This document shows, piece after piece, positions 26,916 through 36,053 of a stretch of DNA of 64,000 nt. The stretch spans positions 1 through 64,000 of the forward strand of contig JADLDB010000030.1 in NCBI GenBank assembly GCA_020846875.1, read 5' to 3'. Positions within the stretch are counted from its first letter, which is position 1. Each line of letters opens with the position of its first letter. A model generated the notes under the pieces. The model worked only from the letters and a program-made list of their open reading frames with translations, had not been told where the DNA came from and did not search any database. Made by a program: the position numbers and the translations under genes. Source of the stretch: Myxococcales bacterium (lineage in GTDB: Bacteria; Myxococcota; Myxococcia; Myxococcales; Myxococcaceae).

Positions 26916-28437
26916 TCAGCTCGGCCCCTGGCGCCTCTACGAGCGCCTGGGCTCGGGCGGGATGGGGTACGTCTTCGCCGCCGAGCCAGCGGGCGGCGGC
27001 CCTCGGGTCGCGTTCAAGGTGCTGCGCGCGGACGAGCCCAGCGCGGCGCGGCGCTTCCTCGAGGAAGCGGCCCTGGGCGCCTCGGTGTCTCACCCCAACG
27101 TGGTGCGCGTGGTGAGCTCCGGTACGGAGAACGAGGTCGCCTGGCTGGCGATGGAGCTGCTGGAGGGCTGGCCCTTGTCCGCGCTGGTGGGCCCCGGCGC
27201 GCCGCGCCTGCCGCTGGGGCTGGTGGTGGACCTGGGCCTGCAGGCGCTGGCGGGCCTCACCGCGGTGCACGCGCGCCTCATCCACCGGGACATCAAGCCC
27301 TCCAACCTCTTCCTCACTCGCGAAGGTGTCCTCAAGGTCATCGACTTCGGCATCGCGCTGGCCGAGGGCATCGACCGCACGCAGACCAGCACCGGCATGG
27401 TGCGCGGCAGCCTGCCGTACACGACGCCGGAGCAGGCGCGGGGCGTGAAGCTGGACGCGCGCGCTGACCTCTTCGCGCTGGGCCTGGTGCTGCACGAGCT
27501 GCTCACCGGCCGGCGCGTCTTCGACCAGGACAACGACGCCGCCATCCTCACCGCGCTGATCATCAACCCCATTCCTCCTCCGGAGGCGCGCCGGCCCGAC
27601 GTGCCCCCCGAGCTGTCGGCCGTCGTCATGCGCGCGCTGGAGGGCGAGCGCGCGAGCCGCTGGGCGGCGGCGCCCCAGATGGCCGAGGCGCTGGCGCAGG
27701 CGCTGCCCTCCTCGAAGCGCTGGACGAGCGCCGACGTGCGCCAGTGGGCAGCCACCTTCGTCGCCACCCCGCCGCCCGTCCGCCCCGTGACGGCGTCAGT
27801 GCCGCGGGCAGACGCGCTCGCCGCCCCCGGCGAGCCTTCAGCCCCCGCGCCTCCGCCGAGGGCTTCGCGCCTGGGGCTGGGCCTCGCCGCCGCCGGGCTG
27901 GGACTGCTGCTCGTCGGGCTGGGCGGCGCGCTCGTCTCCTCGCAGTTGCCCGCCGCGCCTCCTCCGCCGACGCCGCTGGCACAGCTGGCCCCGGGGGGCA
28001 ATGGCCGTGAGGAGCCAGGCGCCGGGCCGGGTGAACAGGAGGCGGCGAGGCTGCTGCCGGAGGACGGCCCGCCGGGAGATGCGGTGGGCGCGGGCGGGCA
28101 GCGTCCCCCACCGGAGCCAGAGGAGGCGCCAGCCGAGGCCGCGGTGACGGCCGATCCCGGCGGGGAGCCAGGCAGGAGTGGGGCTCAGCCTCCGCCCACC
28201 GGGCCGAGGAAGGCCCGGGCACAGGCCCAAGGCGCGGGCTGGGTGACGGTGGACGCGAGGCCGACGTGGGGCAAGGTGCTGGTCGACGGGCGCGAGGTGG
28301 GGGTGACGCCGCTGTTCCGCCACTCGCTCGCGTCGGGCAAGCACACCATCGTGGTGGTGCGCGACGACGGCCGGAGCAAGAAGCAGGTGGTGACGGTGCG
28401 CGCCGGGGAGGAGCGGCGGGTGCTGATCCAGTGGTGA
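26893..28437 (+). CDS. PEGA-domain Ser/Thr protein kinase
   Basis: 514 aa. A Hanks-type kinase domain fills residues ~12-275: glycine loop LGSGGMGYVF, Lys42 (VAFK), HRDIKPSN with Asp133, DFG at 151-153, then a membrane helix (~326-350) after a Pro-rich linker. A PEGA-like C-terminal domain (~448-514, VDARPTWGKVLVDGREVGVTPL region) would be extracytoplasmic. The cytoplasmic kinase could phosphorylate proteins read by the FHA domain of the overlapping upstream gene. All catalytic residues look intact. Confidence 0.93.
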
Positions 28438-28441
28438 GCCG

Positions 28442-29593
28442 TCATGGCCACACGTCGTGGAGCGCGTCCACGAAGGCGCCGTAGCCGGAGTCGCTCGGGT
28501 AGTTGGTGGCCGACTCCACCTGTGTGCCGGCGGGCCAGTTGTTGAAGCTGACCAGGTAACGGAAGCGCACCCCGGCGTCGTTCCACGCCGCGAGCTGCTG
28601 GCGGAAGCGCGTGAGGTCTCTCGAGAGCCTTGGCGCGGTCTCTGCCGACTCCCACCAGGCGGGCATCAACGTGGCGCCGTCCTCACGGACAAGGAAGCCA
28701 GGGCCCTGGTCCCAGGCGAGCCAGGCGGCGGGCTGCTTCGAGCAGGCGCGCACCGCCAGGTTGCCCGTGTTGGGGGCGCGCAGCACCAGGAAGGCCGGGC
28801 GGCCCAGCGAGTCATTCGCCGACACCCACCGCTGTGAGACGGAGCAGGGGTCGCTGTCTGGCTCGGCGTCGAGGACGAAGAGAAAGCCGCCGTCGACGTA
28901 CGCGTAGGATGGGCGGCTGGCGAAGCGATCTCTGATGGATCTCAACACCACCGCGGCGGCCCCGGCGTCGGGATGATCGTTCGGCTCCCGCCGGTACATG
29001 ACCGCCCAGCGGAGCGGCGAGCCCGCGTCGGTGGTGATGTTCAGCACGCGGCTCACGTCGTTGTCCGACGGCGTGCCCGGTCCCCACCAACTGGCTAGCC
29101 CGATGTCGACGTGGGCGTACCGGAGGGCCTCGAGGTGGCTCTGCACGAGGGGGGTGTCGTTCGTGTTGTAGAAGCCCGCCGAAGGCGTCTCGTGAGGAGG
29201 GCTCGCCGTGAACTGGTAGGGGTAGCCGACCTCGTAATAGGCCATGCGCCAGGACGACCGCGCCGCCCCCCCGTCCTCTCCAGCGTCGCCCCCGCCGTCC
29301 ACACCCGCGTCTCCCACCCCACCCCCGGAGCCACCGCCACCACCACCTGCGCCGCCACCACCGGAGCCGCCACCACCGGCGCCGCCACCACCACCTCCTC
29401 CAACCGTGACGCAGACCGAATCAGCGCCGCAGACCGTGCCGCCCCCGCAGTCCGCGTCGTCGTTGCAGTGAAAGCCGGCGGGGCTGGCTGGTACCGGCGC
29501 ACAGTGGACCGTTACGAGGCAGAAGAGAGAGCCCAGGATCGCCGCGCGCCACCGCACGCGCCGCACTGTACCCGCTCTTCGAATGTACTTCAC
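28442..29593 (-). CDS. Exported GH99-like protein lacking the catalytic glutamates
   Basis: 383 aa from GTG 29593. An N-terminal export signal (AILGSLFCLVTVHC) is followed by a small Cys-rich unit (CNDDADCGGGTVC), a Gly-only linker (~70-95) and a ~270-residue barrel. The motifs YYEVGYPY, IGLASWWGPGTPSDND and LVSFNNWPAGTQVES align with the glycosyl-hydrolase-99-like pattern SFNEWHEGTQIE. Both glutamates of that EWHE motif, catalytic in endo-alpha-mannosidases, are Asn and Ala here. It may be a carbohydrate-binding pseudo-enzyme. It is followed upstream by a second glycosidase-like gene. Confidence 0.72.
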   Translation of the reverse strand: MKYIRRAGTVRRVRWRAAILGSLFCLVTVHCAPVPASPAGFHCNDDADCGGGTVCGADSVCVTVGGGGGGGAGGGGSGGGGAGGGGGGSGGGVGDAGVDGGGDAGEDGGAARSSWRMAYYEVGYPYQFTASPPHETPSAGFYNTNDTPLVQSHLEALRYAHVDIGLASWWGPGTPSDNDVSRVLNITTDAGSPLRWAVMYRREPNDHPDAGAAAVVLRSIRDRFASRPSYAYVDGGFLFVLDAEPDSDPCSVSQRWVSANDSLGRPAFLVLRAPNTGNLAVRACSKQPAAWLAWDQGPGFLVREDGATLMPAWWESAETAPRLSRDLTRFRQQLAAWNDAGVRFRYLVSFNNWPAGTQVESATNYPSDSGYGAFVDALHDVWP

Positions 29594-29605
29594 TGCGACC
29601 GGCCG

Positions 29606-31252
29606 TCAGGGCGTGGCGAGGACGGCGCGCGGATCGAGGAGGAACTGGCGGAACATGGTGCGCTGCTCGCCGGCCAGCTCCCAGCTTCCCGAAGGAGAGT
29701 TGAGGCCCGAGTCGAAGGCGCACAACCCCACCACGCGCGCGCCAGCGCCGTCGGTCGCCGAGGCCGCTGCGGCGTCGAACCACTCGCGCACCCGCTGCCC
29801 GGCGGCGGCGTCGGTGCCGCGCATGCCCCACTCACCCACGGCGAGGTCGAGGCCCTTGCTCCTGGCCCAGCCGCGGATCGACGCCCAGGTCGAGTCGAGC
29901 AGCGTGGCCTCGCTGTCGCGGTAGTGATCGATGCCGATGAAGTCGTAGATGCCGGGGGCGAACCACGCCTCGGGGTCTCTGCCGCTGGCGCTCTTGAAGG
30001 TGTAGGACATGAGGACGGGAGCCAGGGCGACGTTCCTCACGCCGAGCGCGGTGAGCCGTTGCCGGACGCGCCGGTTCATCGCGACGTGGCCTGCCGGGCC
30101 GGCCGGATCGTCGGGCGAGTTGACGCCGCCGCCGCCCTCGGGCTCGTGGTGCAGCGTGAGCCACACCGGACCGCCGAGCGCGCTGAGGGCGCGCAGCATG
30201 GCGTCGATCTCGGCGTCGTACTGGCCGTTGCCCATCGCTGCCCACGAAGGTGTCTTCACCGACACCCAGGGGATCCGCTCCGCGGCGAGATCATCGGCCG
30301 CCGTGTCTACCAGCCGCGAGGTGCGGTCCGCCCACTGCCAGAAAGTGCGGTGCACGCCCATCGCGCGCCCGGCGGCGGTCTCGTGACGCGACACGGGGTC
30401 GCCGTTGCCGGAGATGGCGGCGCCCCAGTGCAGCGTGCCGGGCCTCGGCTGCCCTGCGTACGCGGGGGTGAAAGGAGGCGGCGGCGGAGGTCCAGCGTCG
30501 GGCGTGCCAGTGGAGGCGGAGCGGCGCACGCGCAGCGAGTAGGCGGAGGCGCCCGTCTTGCACTTGAGGCTGACGGACCAGGTGCCGCTGGCGGTGGCGA
30601 CGACGCTGAGCACCTCGGGGCGGGCGGTGGTGCCGTTGGCGTAGGCCAGGGGCGAGGACACGCTGGGCGCGTAGAGGAAGACGTTGAAGTCGGCCGATGA
30701 GCTCGTCCAGTCGAGGGTGACGTCGAGGCGCTCTCCGGCCTGCGCGTCGAAGGTGTGGGTGAGCCACGAGGGGCCGGCCGCCGCCGCCTCTCCTGCGAAG
30801 CTGGTCTCGACGTAGGCGGGCGCAAACGAGGCGGTCAGGGTGTAGCTGCTCGCGCCGGTCTTGCACTTGATGCCCACGAGGTACCTGCCGGGCGCGGCCA
30901 CGTCGATCGAGAGCCGCTCGGGCCGCTCGGTGGAGCCGTTGGCTGAGGCGGCCACCTTCCCGTCGAGCCCGTAGAAGAAGAGGTTCAAGTTGGCGCCGGC
31001 GCTGGCCCAGCCCAGCGAGAGCTCGAGGTGCCCCGGGGCCGACAGCTCGATGGGGTGGGTCACCCAACTGGTGCCGGAGGCGGCCAGCGAGCCGGTCACG
31101 GAGGAAATGTCCTGCGTCAGGCGCAGCTCGGTGCTCTCGAGCGCCTCGGCCGGATCCTCCACGAGTTGTTCGCTGACGCCGCAGGCAGTCAGCAGCGCCG
31201 CCACAATGGCGGCCATCCACAACAGCTTCGAATTGGTCCTGGTCTGGTGCAC
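29606..31252 (-). CDS. Lipoprotein with two PPC-like domains and a GH26-like glycosidase domain
   Basis: 548 aa from GTG 31252, chosen because GAGGA precedes it and it yields a clean lipoprotein signal (AAIVAALLTAC). Two tandem ~110-residue beta domains of the bacterial pre-peptidase C-terminal type follow (WVTHPIEL...IKCKTGASSYTL and WLTHTFDA...LKCKTGASAYSL). The C-terminal ~270 residues form a glycosidase barrel with candidate acid/base Glu in LTLHHEPEGG and nucleophile Glu in LAVGEWGMRG, as in GH26 beta-mannanase-like enzymes. It probably acts on an extracellular polysaccharide; substrate unknown. Confidence 0.8.
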   Translation of the reverse strand: MHQTRTNSKLLWMAAIVAALLTACGVSEQLVEDPAEALESTELRLTQDISSVTGSLAASGTSWVTHPIELSAPGHLELSLGWASAGANLNLFFYGLDGKVAASANGSTERPERLSIDVAAPGRYLVGIKCKTGASSYTLTASFAPAYVETSFAGEAAAAGPSWLTHTFDAQAGERLDVTLDWTSSSADFNVFLYAPSVSSPLAYANGTTARPEVLSVVATASGTWSVSLKCKTGASAYSLRVRRSASTGTPDAGPPPPPPFTPAYAGQPRPGTLHWGAAISGNGDPVSRHETAAGRAMGVHRTFWQWADRTSRLVDTAADDLAAERIPWVSVKTPSWAAMGNGQYDAEIDAMLRALSALGGPVWLTLHHEPEGGGGVNSPDDPAGPAGHVAMNRRVRQRLTALGVRNVALAPVLMSYTFKSASGRDPEAWFAPGIYDFIGIDHYRDSEATLLDSTWASIRGWARSKGLDLAVGEWGMRGTDAAAGQRVREWFDAAAASATDGAGARVVGLCAFDSGLNSPSGSWELAGEQRTMFRQFLLDPRAVLATP

Positions 31253-31359
31253 GGTGTCCTCGGGTGGAAGTGACAGTTGGCCTGCCGGAAAGCACCCAGC
31301 GTGCCGCAGGCTCGGCTCAAGGAATCCACGTGCTTGTCCCGTGCTCACGAGGACGTGGT

Positions 31360-31386
31360 GTCAACCGGCGGGTGACAGCGGTTGAC
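31360..31386. repeat. Inverted repeat upstream of mutS2
   Basis: GTCAACCG and CGGTTGAC, perfect 8-bp arms separated by 11 bp, lie in the 271-bp gap between the GH26-like gene and mutS2. It could be an operator or a hairpin in a leader. Nothing else in the gap is recognisable. Confidence 0.4.
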
Positions 31387-31523
31387 GCCGGCCGGTTTTG
31401 GGCGCTCGAGCCGCTCCACACTGATCTCACGCCCAATTCCGCTTTGCCTTTCGGCCTGGGGGGCGTCATGGAGCGCCAGATGATGAGTCAGGGCTCCCCC
31501 TCCCCCGCCGACCGGTGCGCGTC

Positions 31524-33926
31524 ATGGAAGTGAACGAGCGCACCCTGGCGTCTCTGGGCTTCGAGGAGGTTCGCGCCGCGCTGGCCGGCCGCTGCCGCAC
31601 CGACGTAGGCCGGGACCGCGCCCGCGCGCGCCCCTTCCTCGACACGAAGAATGAGGTGCTCGCCGCCTACGCGCTGGTCGACGAGGCCCGGCTGCTCAAG
31701 AGCGAGCCCCTCTCGCTGCCGATCGGGGGGCTCATCGACACCCGCCCGGCCGTCGATCGCGCCGCGCGCGGCGGCATGCTGGAGCCCCGCGAGCTGCTGG
31801 CGATCACCGCCGCCCTCTTCGCCTTCGAGCGCGCCAACGAGGTGCTGGGCGAGCGCGCGCAGAAGCTGCCCGGCCTGGCGATCCTCGGCCGAAGGCTGCC
31901 CGTGCTGAGCCGGCTGGCGACCCGCCTCGACCGATCCTTCGAGGCCAGCGGAGAGATCAGCGACCGCGCCTCGGTGGAGCTCAAGGACGCGCGCGACCAG
32001 GCCCGCGCCCTGCACAAGCGGATCCGCGCCCGGCTGGACGAGCTGCTGCGCGACGAGCGCTTCGCGCCCAACCTGCAGGAGGCGTACTACTCGGTGCGCA
32101 ACGACCGGTACGTGGTGCCGGTGAAGTCCAGCCACCAGCGAGAGGTGGGCGGCATCGTCCACAACGCCAGCCAGACCGGCCAGACGCTCTTCGTCGAGCC
32201 GTCCGAGCTGATCGGCCTGGGCAACGAGCTGGCCATCGCGCAGTCCCTGGTGGTGGAGGAGGAGCGCAAGGTGCTCCTCGAGCTCTCCGGCCTGGTGGGC
32301 CGGGAGGCGAGCGGGATCATCGGGGGCGTCGAGGCCTCCGCGCAGTTGGACGAGCTGGAGGCGATCGCCGGCCTCGCGGCCGATCTGCACGCCATCACCC
32401 CGGCCCTGGAGAACGCCGACGGCGCGCTGGTGATGAACGGGCTACGCCACCCGCGGCTGGTGCTCAAGGGCGGCGAGGTCATCGCCAACAACGTCGAGCT
32501 GCACGACGCGCGGGCGCTGGTCGTCTCCGGCCCCAACGCCGGCGGCAAGACGGTGACGCTGACCGGCGTCGGCCTGTGCGCGCTGATGGCAAGGGCCGCC
32601 CTGCCCGTCCCCTGCGATCCCGGCTCGCGGCTGCCGCTCTTCAACCAGGTCCACTCCGCGGTGGGCGATCTCCAGGATCTGCAGCAGGGCCTGTCCACCT
32701 TCAGCGCGCACGTCACCATGCTGCGCGACATCGTCCAGGTGGCGCGGCACGGCTCGCTGGTGCTGATCGACGAGATCGCCGCAGACACCGATCCCCGGGA
32801 GGGCGCGGCGATCGCCACCGCCGTGCTGGAGGAGTTGCTGGGCAAGGGCGCGGTGATCCTGGTCACCACCCACCTCGAAGAGCTCAAGGCGCTGGCGCAC
32901 CTCGACAAGCGCTTCGTCAACGCGCGGGTGGGCTTCGATCCCAGGCGCATGGCCCCCACCTACCGGCTGCAGCTCGGCTTCGCGGGCGCCTCGTCGGCGA
33001 TCGACATCGCCCGCCGGGTGGGGCTGCCGGAGGCGATCTGCGCGCGCGCACACGATCTGGCCACCAACGCCGGCGGCGCCCTGTCGAAGGCGATCGCCGC
33101 GGCCGAGGACGAGCGGCGCAGGCTGTTCGAGCAGCGCGACGCCGCCGAGCAGGACGCCCAGCAGGCCCGCGCCGCGAAAGAGCGCGCCGAGGCCGTGCTG
33201 GAGGCCGCCACTCGCGCCCGCAAGGAGGAGGAAATCAGGTTCCGCTCCGCGCTCCAGGCCGAGCTGGAGTTCGCGCGCACGCAGATCCGCGAGCTGGTCG
33301 AGAAGCTGGAGCAGGATCGCTCCGGAAAGGCCCTCAAGGCCGCGCAGTCGGCGGCCGCGGAGCTCACCGCGAGGATCAACGAGCAGGCGGTGGCCGAGCG
33401 ATCGACCCGCACCGAGCTCAAGGGCGAGGTGCGCGAGCTGGCCCCGCTCGAGCTCAAGCCCGGCGCGCGCGCACGGCTCAAGAGCCTCGACACCGAGGTG
33501 GAGATCCTCGACGTGGCCCAGGACACCGCCACCGTCGCGGCCGGCGCGATGAAGATGCGGGTCCCCCTGGCCGAGCTGGGTCCTGCCGGCAAGGCGAAGG
33601 GCGCCTCGCGTCCTCCCGGTGTCGAGTCGAAGGCCGCGCGCCTGGAGAAGGCGGAGAAGGCCGCGGCGAAGCCGCTCGCCATGGCCAGCCCCACCCTCGA
33701 CGTTCGCGGGGAGCGGACCGAAGACGCGCTGCGCCTGGTGGAGCAGTTCCTCGACCGCGCGCTGCGGCAGGGGGAAGCGGCGGCGGTGATCCTCCACGGG
33801 CACGGCACCGGCGCCATCAAGCGCGAGCTGCGCGAGCACCTGCGGAGCTCTCCCTACGCGCGGTCCTTCCGCCCGGGCGACGGGACGGAGGGCGGCGACG
33901 CGGTGACGGTGGTGCTGCTGGGCTGA
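31524..33926 (+). CDS. mutS2: MutS2-family ATPase with Smr domain
   Basis: 800 aa from ATG 31524; GTG at 31515 or 31530 are alternatives and none has a clear ribosome site. The order is clamp/lever region, ATPase with Walker A GPNAGGKT (residues 336-343) and Walker B LVLIDEIAADTDP, a long charged helix (~520-640), and a C-terminal Smr nuclease domain (LDVRGERTEDALRLVE, HGHGTGAIKRELREHL). MutS2 proteins suppress homologous recombination or rescue collided ribosomes in the species studied; they do not act in mismatch repair. Length fits the family. Confidence 0.93.
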   Translation: MEVNERTLASLGFEEVRAALAGRCRTDVGRDRARARPFLDTKNEVLAAYALVDEARLLKSEPLSLPIGGLIDTRPAVDRAARGGMLEPRELLAITAALFAFERANEVLGERAQKLPGLAILGRRLPVLSRLATRLDRSFEASGEISDRASVELKDARDQARALHKRIRARLDELLRDERFAPNLQEAYYSVRNDRYVVPVKSSHQREVGGIVHNASQTGQTLFVEPSELIGLGNELAIAQSLVVEEERKVLLELSGLVGREASGIIGGVEASAQLDELEAIAGLAADLHAITPALENADGALVMNGLRHPRLVLKGGEVIANNVELHDARALVVSGPNAGGKTVTLTGVGLCALMARAALPVPCDPGSRLPLFNQVHSAVGDLQDLQQGLSTFSAHVTMLRDIVQVARHGSLVLIDEIAADTDPREGAAIATAVLEELLGKGAVILVTTHLEELKALAHLDKRFVNARVGFDPRRMAPTYRLQLGFAGASSAIDIARRVGLPEAICARAHDLATNAGGALSKAIAAAEDERRRLFEQRDAAEQDAQQARAAKERAEAVLEAATRARKEEEIRFRSALQAELEFARTQIRELVEKLEQDRSGKALKAAQSAAAELTARINEQAVAERSTRTELKGEVRELAPLELKPGARARLKSLDTEVEILDVAQDTATVAAGAMKMRVPLAELGPAGKAKGASRPPGVESKAARLEKAEKAAAKPLAMASPTLDVRGERTEDALRLVEQFLDRALRQGEAAAVILHGHGTGAIKRELREHLRSSPYARSFRPGDGTEGGDAVTVVLLG

Positions 33927-33976
33927 CGCGTCGTGCTTGAAGTCGCGCGCCATTTCCCCTTCACTCCGCGGCCTCC

Positions 33977-34663
33977 ATGCGAACCACCGTCCTGTTGACC
34001 GCCGCTGCGCTCCTGTCGTTCGGCTGTGCCACCTCGTCGTCGTCGCAGGGCTCGCCCAGCTTCGACTCGCGCCTGCCCAACATGGGCGACATCGTGAAGG
34101 CCGCGCGCGCCCAGAGCTGGGGCGCCGAGCTCAAGCAGATCCCCGCCGTCGTCGTGGAGGTGGGCAGCCTCTCCTCCGTCCCCTACATGTCCTTCGGAGC
34201 GACCGACCTGGAGATCAACGTCTACGGAGATCCGGCCGAGCCAGCGGGCATCGAGATCGGCACGAAGAGCGAGTCGCCCGAGGTCCGCGCGCAGCTCCGC
34301 GCCTTCCTGGCCGGCCTCCTGTCCGAGGCAGATCGCAAGCCGCTCGACGGGCTGGCCGACGGGGCCGAGGTGACCAACGACGGCCTGGCGCTGGAGATCA
34401 CCCCGCCCACCGCGGTCGACGGCTTCGGCGCCTGGTGGGTGACGGCGTTCCACCCGGCGGGCGTGCAGAGCGCGAAGGTCAGCGTCGGAGAGGTGGAGCA
34501 GCTCTCACAGGCCGCCGGCGATCCCCTGACCGCGCCCCTGGCCTTCAGCGACGTGGGCTTCCACCCGGCCTTCTCCAAGTACCCGCGGTACAAGGCGCCG
34601 GCGGGCGGGAAGATCTGGGCGACCAGCTACTACAAGCAAGACGGCGTCTACCGCCGTCGCTGA
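33977..34663 (+). CDS. Putative lipoprotein of unknown function
   Basis: 228 aa. The N-terminus (MRTTVLLTAAALLSFGCATSS) looks like a lipoprotein signal with Cys17, though the box LSFGC is not the usual L-A/S-G/A-C. The rest is a mixed alpha/beta domain without motifs I recognise; one acidic segment (GDPAEPAGIEIG) and a C-terminal basic end are visible. It lies 50 bp after mutS2 and 14 bp before the dus gene, so co-transcription is possible. Confidence 0.65.
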   Translation: MRTTVLLTAAALLSFGCATSSSSQGSPSFDSRLPNMGDIVKAARAQSWGAELKQIPAVVVEVGSLSSVPYMSFGATDLEINVYGDPAEPAGIEIGTKSESPEVRAQLRAFLAGLLSEADRKPLDGLADGAEVTNDGLALEITPPTAVDGFGAWWVTAFHPAGVQSAKVSVGEVEQLSQAAGDPLTAPLAFSDVGFHPAFSKYPRYKAPAGGKIWATSYYKQDGVYRRR

Positions 34664-34677
34664 ATCAGCGCCTCACG

Positions 34678-35643
34678 ATGGCCCTTCGCCTCGGAGCTCT
34701 CGCCCCGGCGAGCCCCTTCATCCTCTCGCCGATGGAGGGCGTGTCCGACGCGGCCTTCCGCCGCCTCTGCTGGGAGCAGGGCGCGGGCTTCACCTGGACC
34801 GAGATGATCCGCGCCCGGGGGATCGTCCGGAACAACAAGAGCACGCTGGAGCTCGTCGACTCCTTCGATCCGGAGGTGCCCACCGGGGTGCAGCTCTTCG
34901 TGGTGAACGAGGAGGAGCTCACCGCGGCGCTCGCGCGCATCGAGGCCTTGGCGGACACCACCCACCCGCACTTCAGGAATGTCACCGCGGTCGATCTCAA
35001 CTTCGGCTGCCCGTCGCCTGAGGTGATCCGCGTGGGCGCCGGCCCGGCCCTGCTCAAGCGCCGCGCGAAGCTCCGGGCGATCTTCGAGGCGCTGCGGGCC
35101 TGGAAAGAGACCACCTCGCTGCCCATCGGCGCGGTGGGCGCGAAGATCCGCCTCGGCCTCAACCGGATGGAGCTGGATCAGAAGGTCTACCTGCCGATCA
35201 TCGAGCTGGCCAACGACACGCTGGACTACCTGGTCGTCCACGCGCGCCACGCCCGGCAGCAGAGCGCCGACAAGCCCACCTGGAGCGCGATCGCCGAGGT
35301 GAAGGCCCGCGCGCGGATCCCGGTGATCGGCAACGGCGACGTCTTCTCACCCGCCGACTGGGAGCGCCTGCGGCGCGAGACGGGGGCCGACGGCGCGATG
35401 ATCGCCCGGGGCGCCATCCGCTCTCCGTGGATCTTCCGCGCGCTCACCGGGCGGGGACCGGGCGAACCCACCCGCGCCGAGCTGGACGCCGCGCAGGCTG
35501 GGTACGACGCGCTCGCCACCCGCCTGGGCAGCAAGGAGAAGTTCCGCGCCTGGCACCGCGAGGGCTTCCGGCGAATGCGCGCGCGGCTCGAAGGACAGCC
35601 CGAGGCGGGCGAGGCCATGCCGCACAACGAGCACATGGCCTGA
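34678..35643 (+). CDS. tRNA-dihydrouridine synthase family protein
   Basis: 321 aa. An FMN-dependent TIM-barrel enzyme that reduces uridine in tRNA. SPMEGVSDAAFRRLC at the N-terminus binds FMN, VDLNFGCPSP carries the catalytic Cys, and VHARHARQQ, IPVIGNGDV and GADGAMIARGAIRSPWIF complete the family signature. The longer frame upstream overlaps the lipoprotein gene and was rejected in favour of ATG 34678. Which of DusA, DusB or DusC it matches cannot be settled by eye. Confidence 0.9.
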   Translation: MALRLGALAPASPFILSPMEGVSDAAFRRLCWEQGAGFTWTEMIRARGIVRNNKSTLELVDSFDPEVPTGVQLFVVNEEELTAALARIEALADTTHPHFRNVTAVDLNFGCPSPEVIRVGAGPALLKRRAKLRAIFEALRAWKETTSLPIGAVGAKIRLGLNRMELDQKVYLPIIELANDTLDYLVVHARHARQQSADKPTWSAIAEVKARARIPVIGNGDVFSPADWERLRRETGADGAMIARGAIRSPWIFRALTGRGPGEPTRAELDAAQAGYDALATRLGSKEKFRAWHREGFRRMRARLEGQPEAGEAMPHNEHMA

Positions 35644-35654
35644 GCCGAGGAGAG

Positions 35655-36032
35655 CTACGGCCCGGTGGGCGGCGTCTCGGGCTGGGGCGTGGCCGGCTTC
35701 GCGAACAGGTTCCCCAGCGCATCCAGCACCTTCGTCGCCGGTGAGCGGCCCCGCGCCTCGAAGGGCGTGAGGAACCAGATCATCGCGTACACCCACAGCA
35801 CCAGCCCGCCCGTCACCGCGAGGCTCGCCACGAAGAGCACCCGCATCAGCGTCACGTCCCAGTTGAAGTGGAGCGAAAGCGCCGCGCACACGCCGCCGGC
35901 GAGCCGCCCTGGCACGTCGCGGTACAGCGACGGCGCGTCCGGTTGGCGCTGCGCACAGAAGGGGCACCGCGAGGCGCGCGCGTCGATCTCCTTGAAGCAC
36001 GACGGACAGTTCTTCGAGGTCGGGTCGCTCAT
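35655..36032 (-). CDS. Zinc-ribbon PspC-domain membrane protein
   Basis: 125 aa. An N-terminal zinc ribbon (CPSCFKEIDARASRCPFC, residues 9-26) precedes a PspC domain (~38-92: YRDVPGRLAGGVCAALSLHF and a hydrophobic helix LVLWVYAMIWFLTPF) and a Pro-rich tail. PspC proteins take part in envelope-stress responses with PspA, but no other psp gene is near. It lies 21 bp after menE on the same strand and may be co-transcribed with the menaquinone genes. Confidence 0.82.
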   Translation of the reverse strand: MSDPTSKNCPSCFKEIDARASRCPFCAQRQPDAPSLYRDVPGRLAGGVCAALSLHFNWDVTLMRVLFVASLAVTGGLVLWVYAMIWFLTPFEARGRSPATKVLDALGNLFAKPATPQPETPPTGP

Positions 36033-36053
36033 GCCCTCTCTACGGGGTACCCG

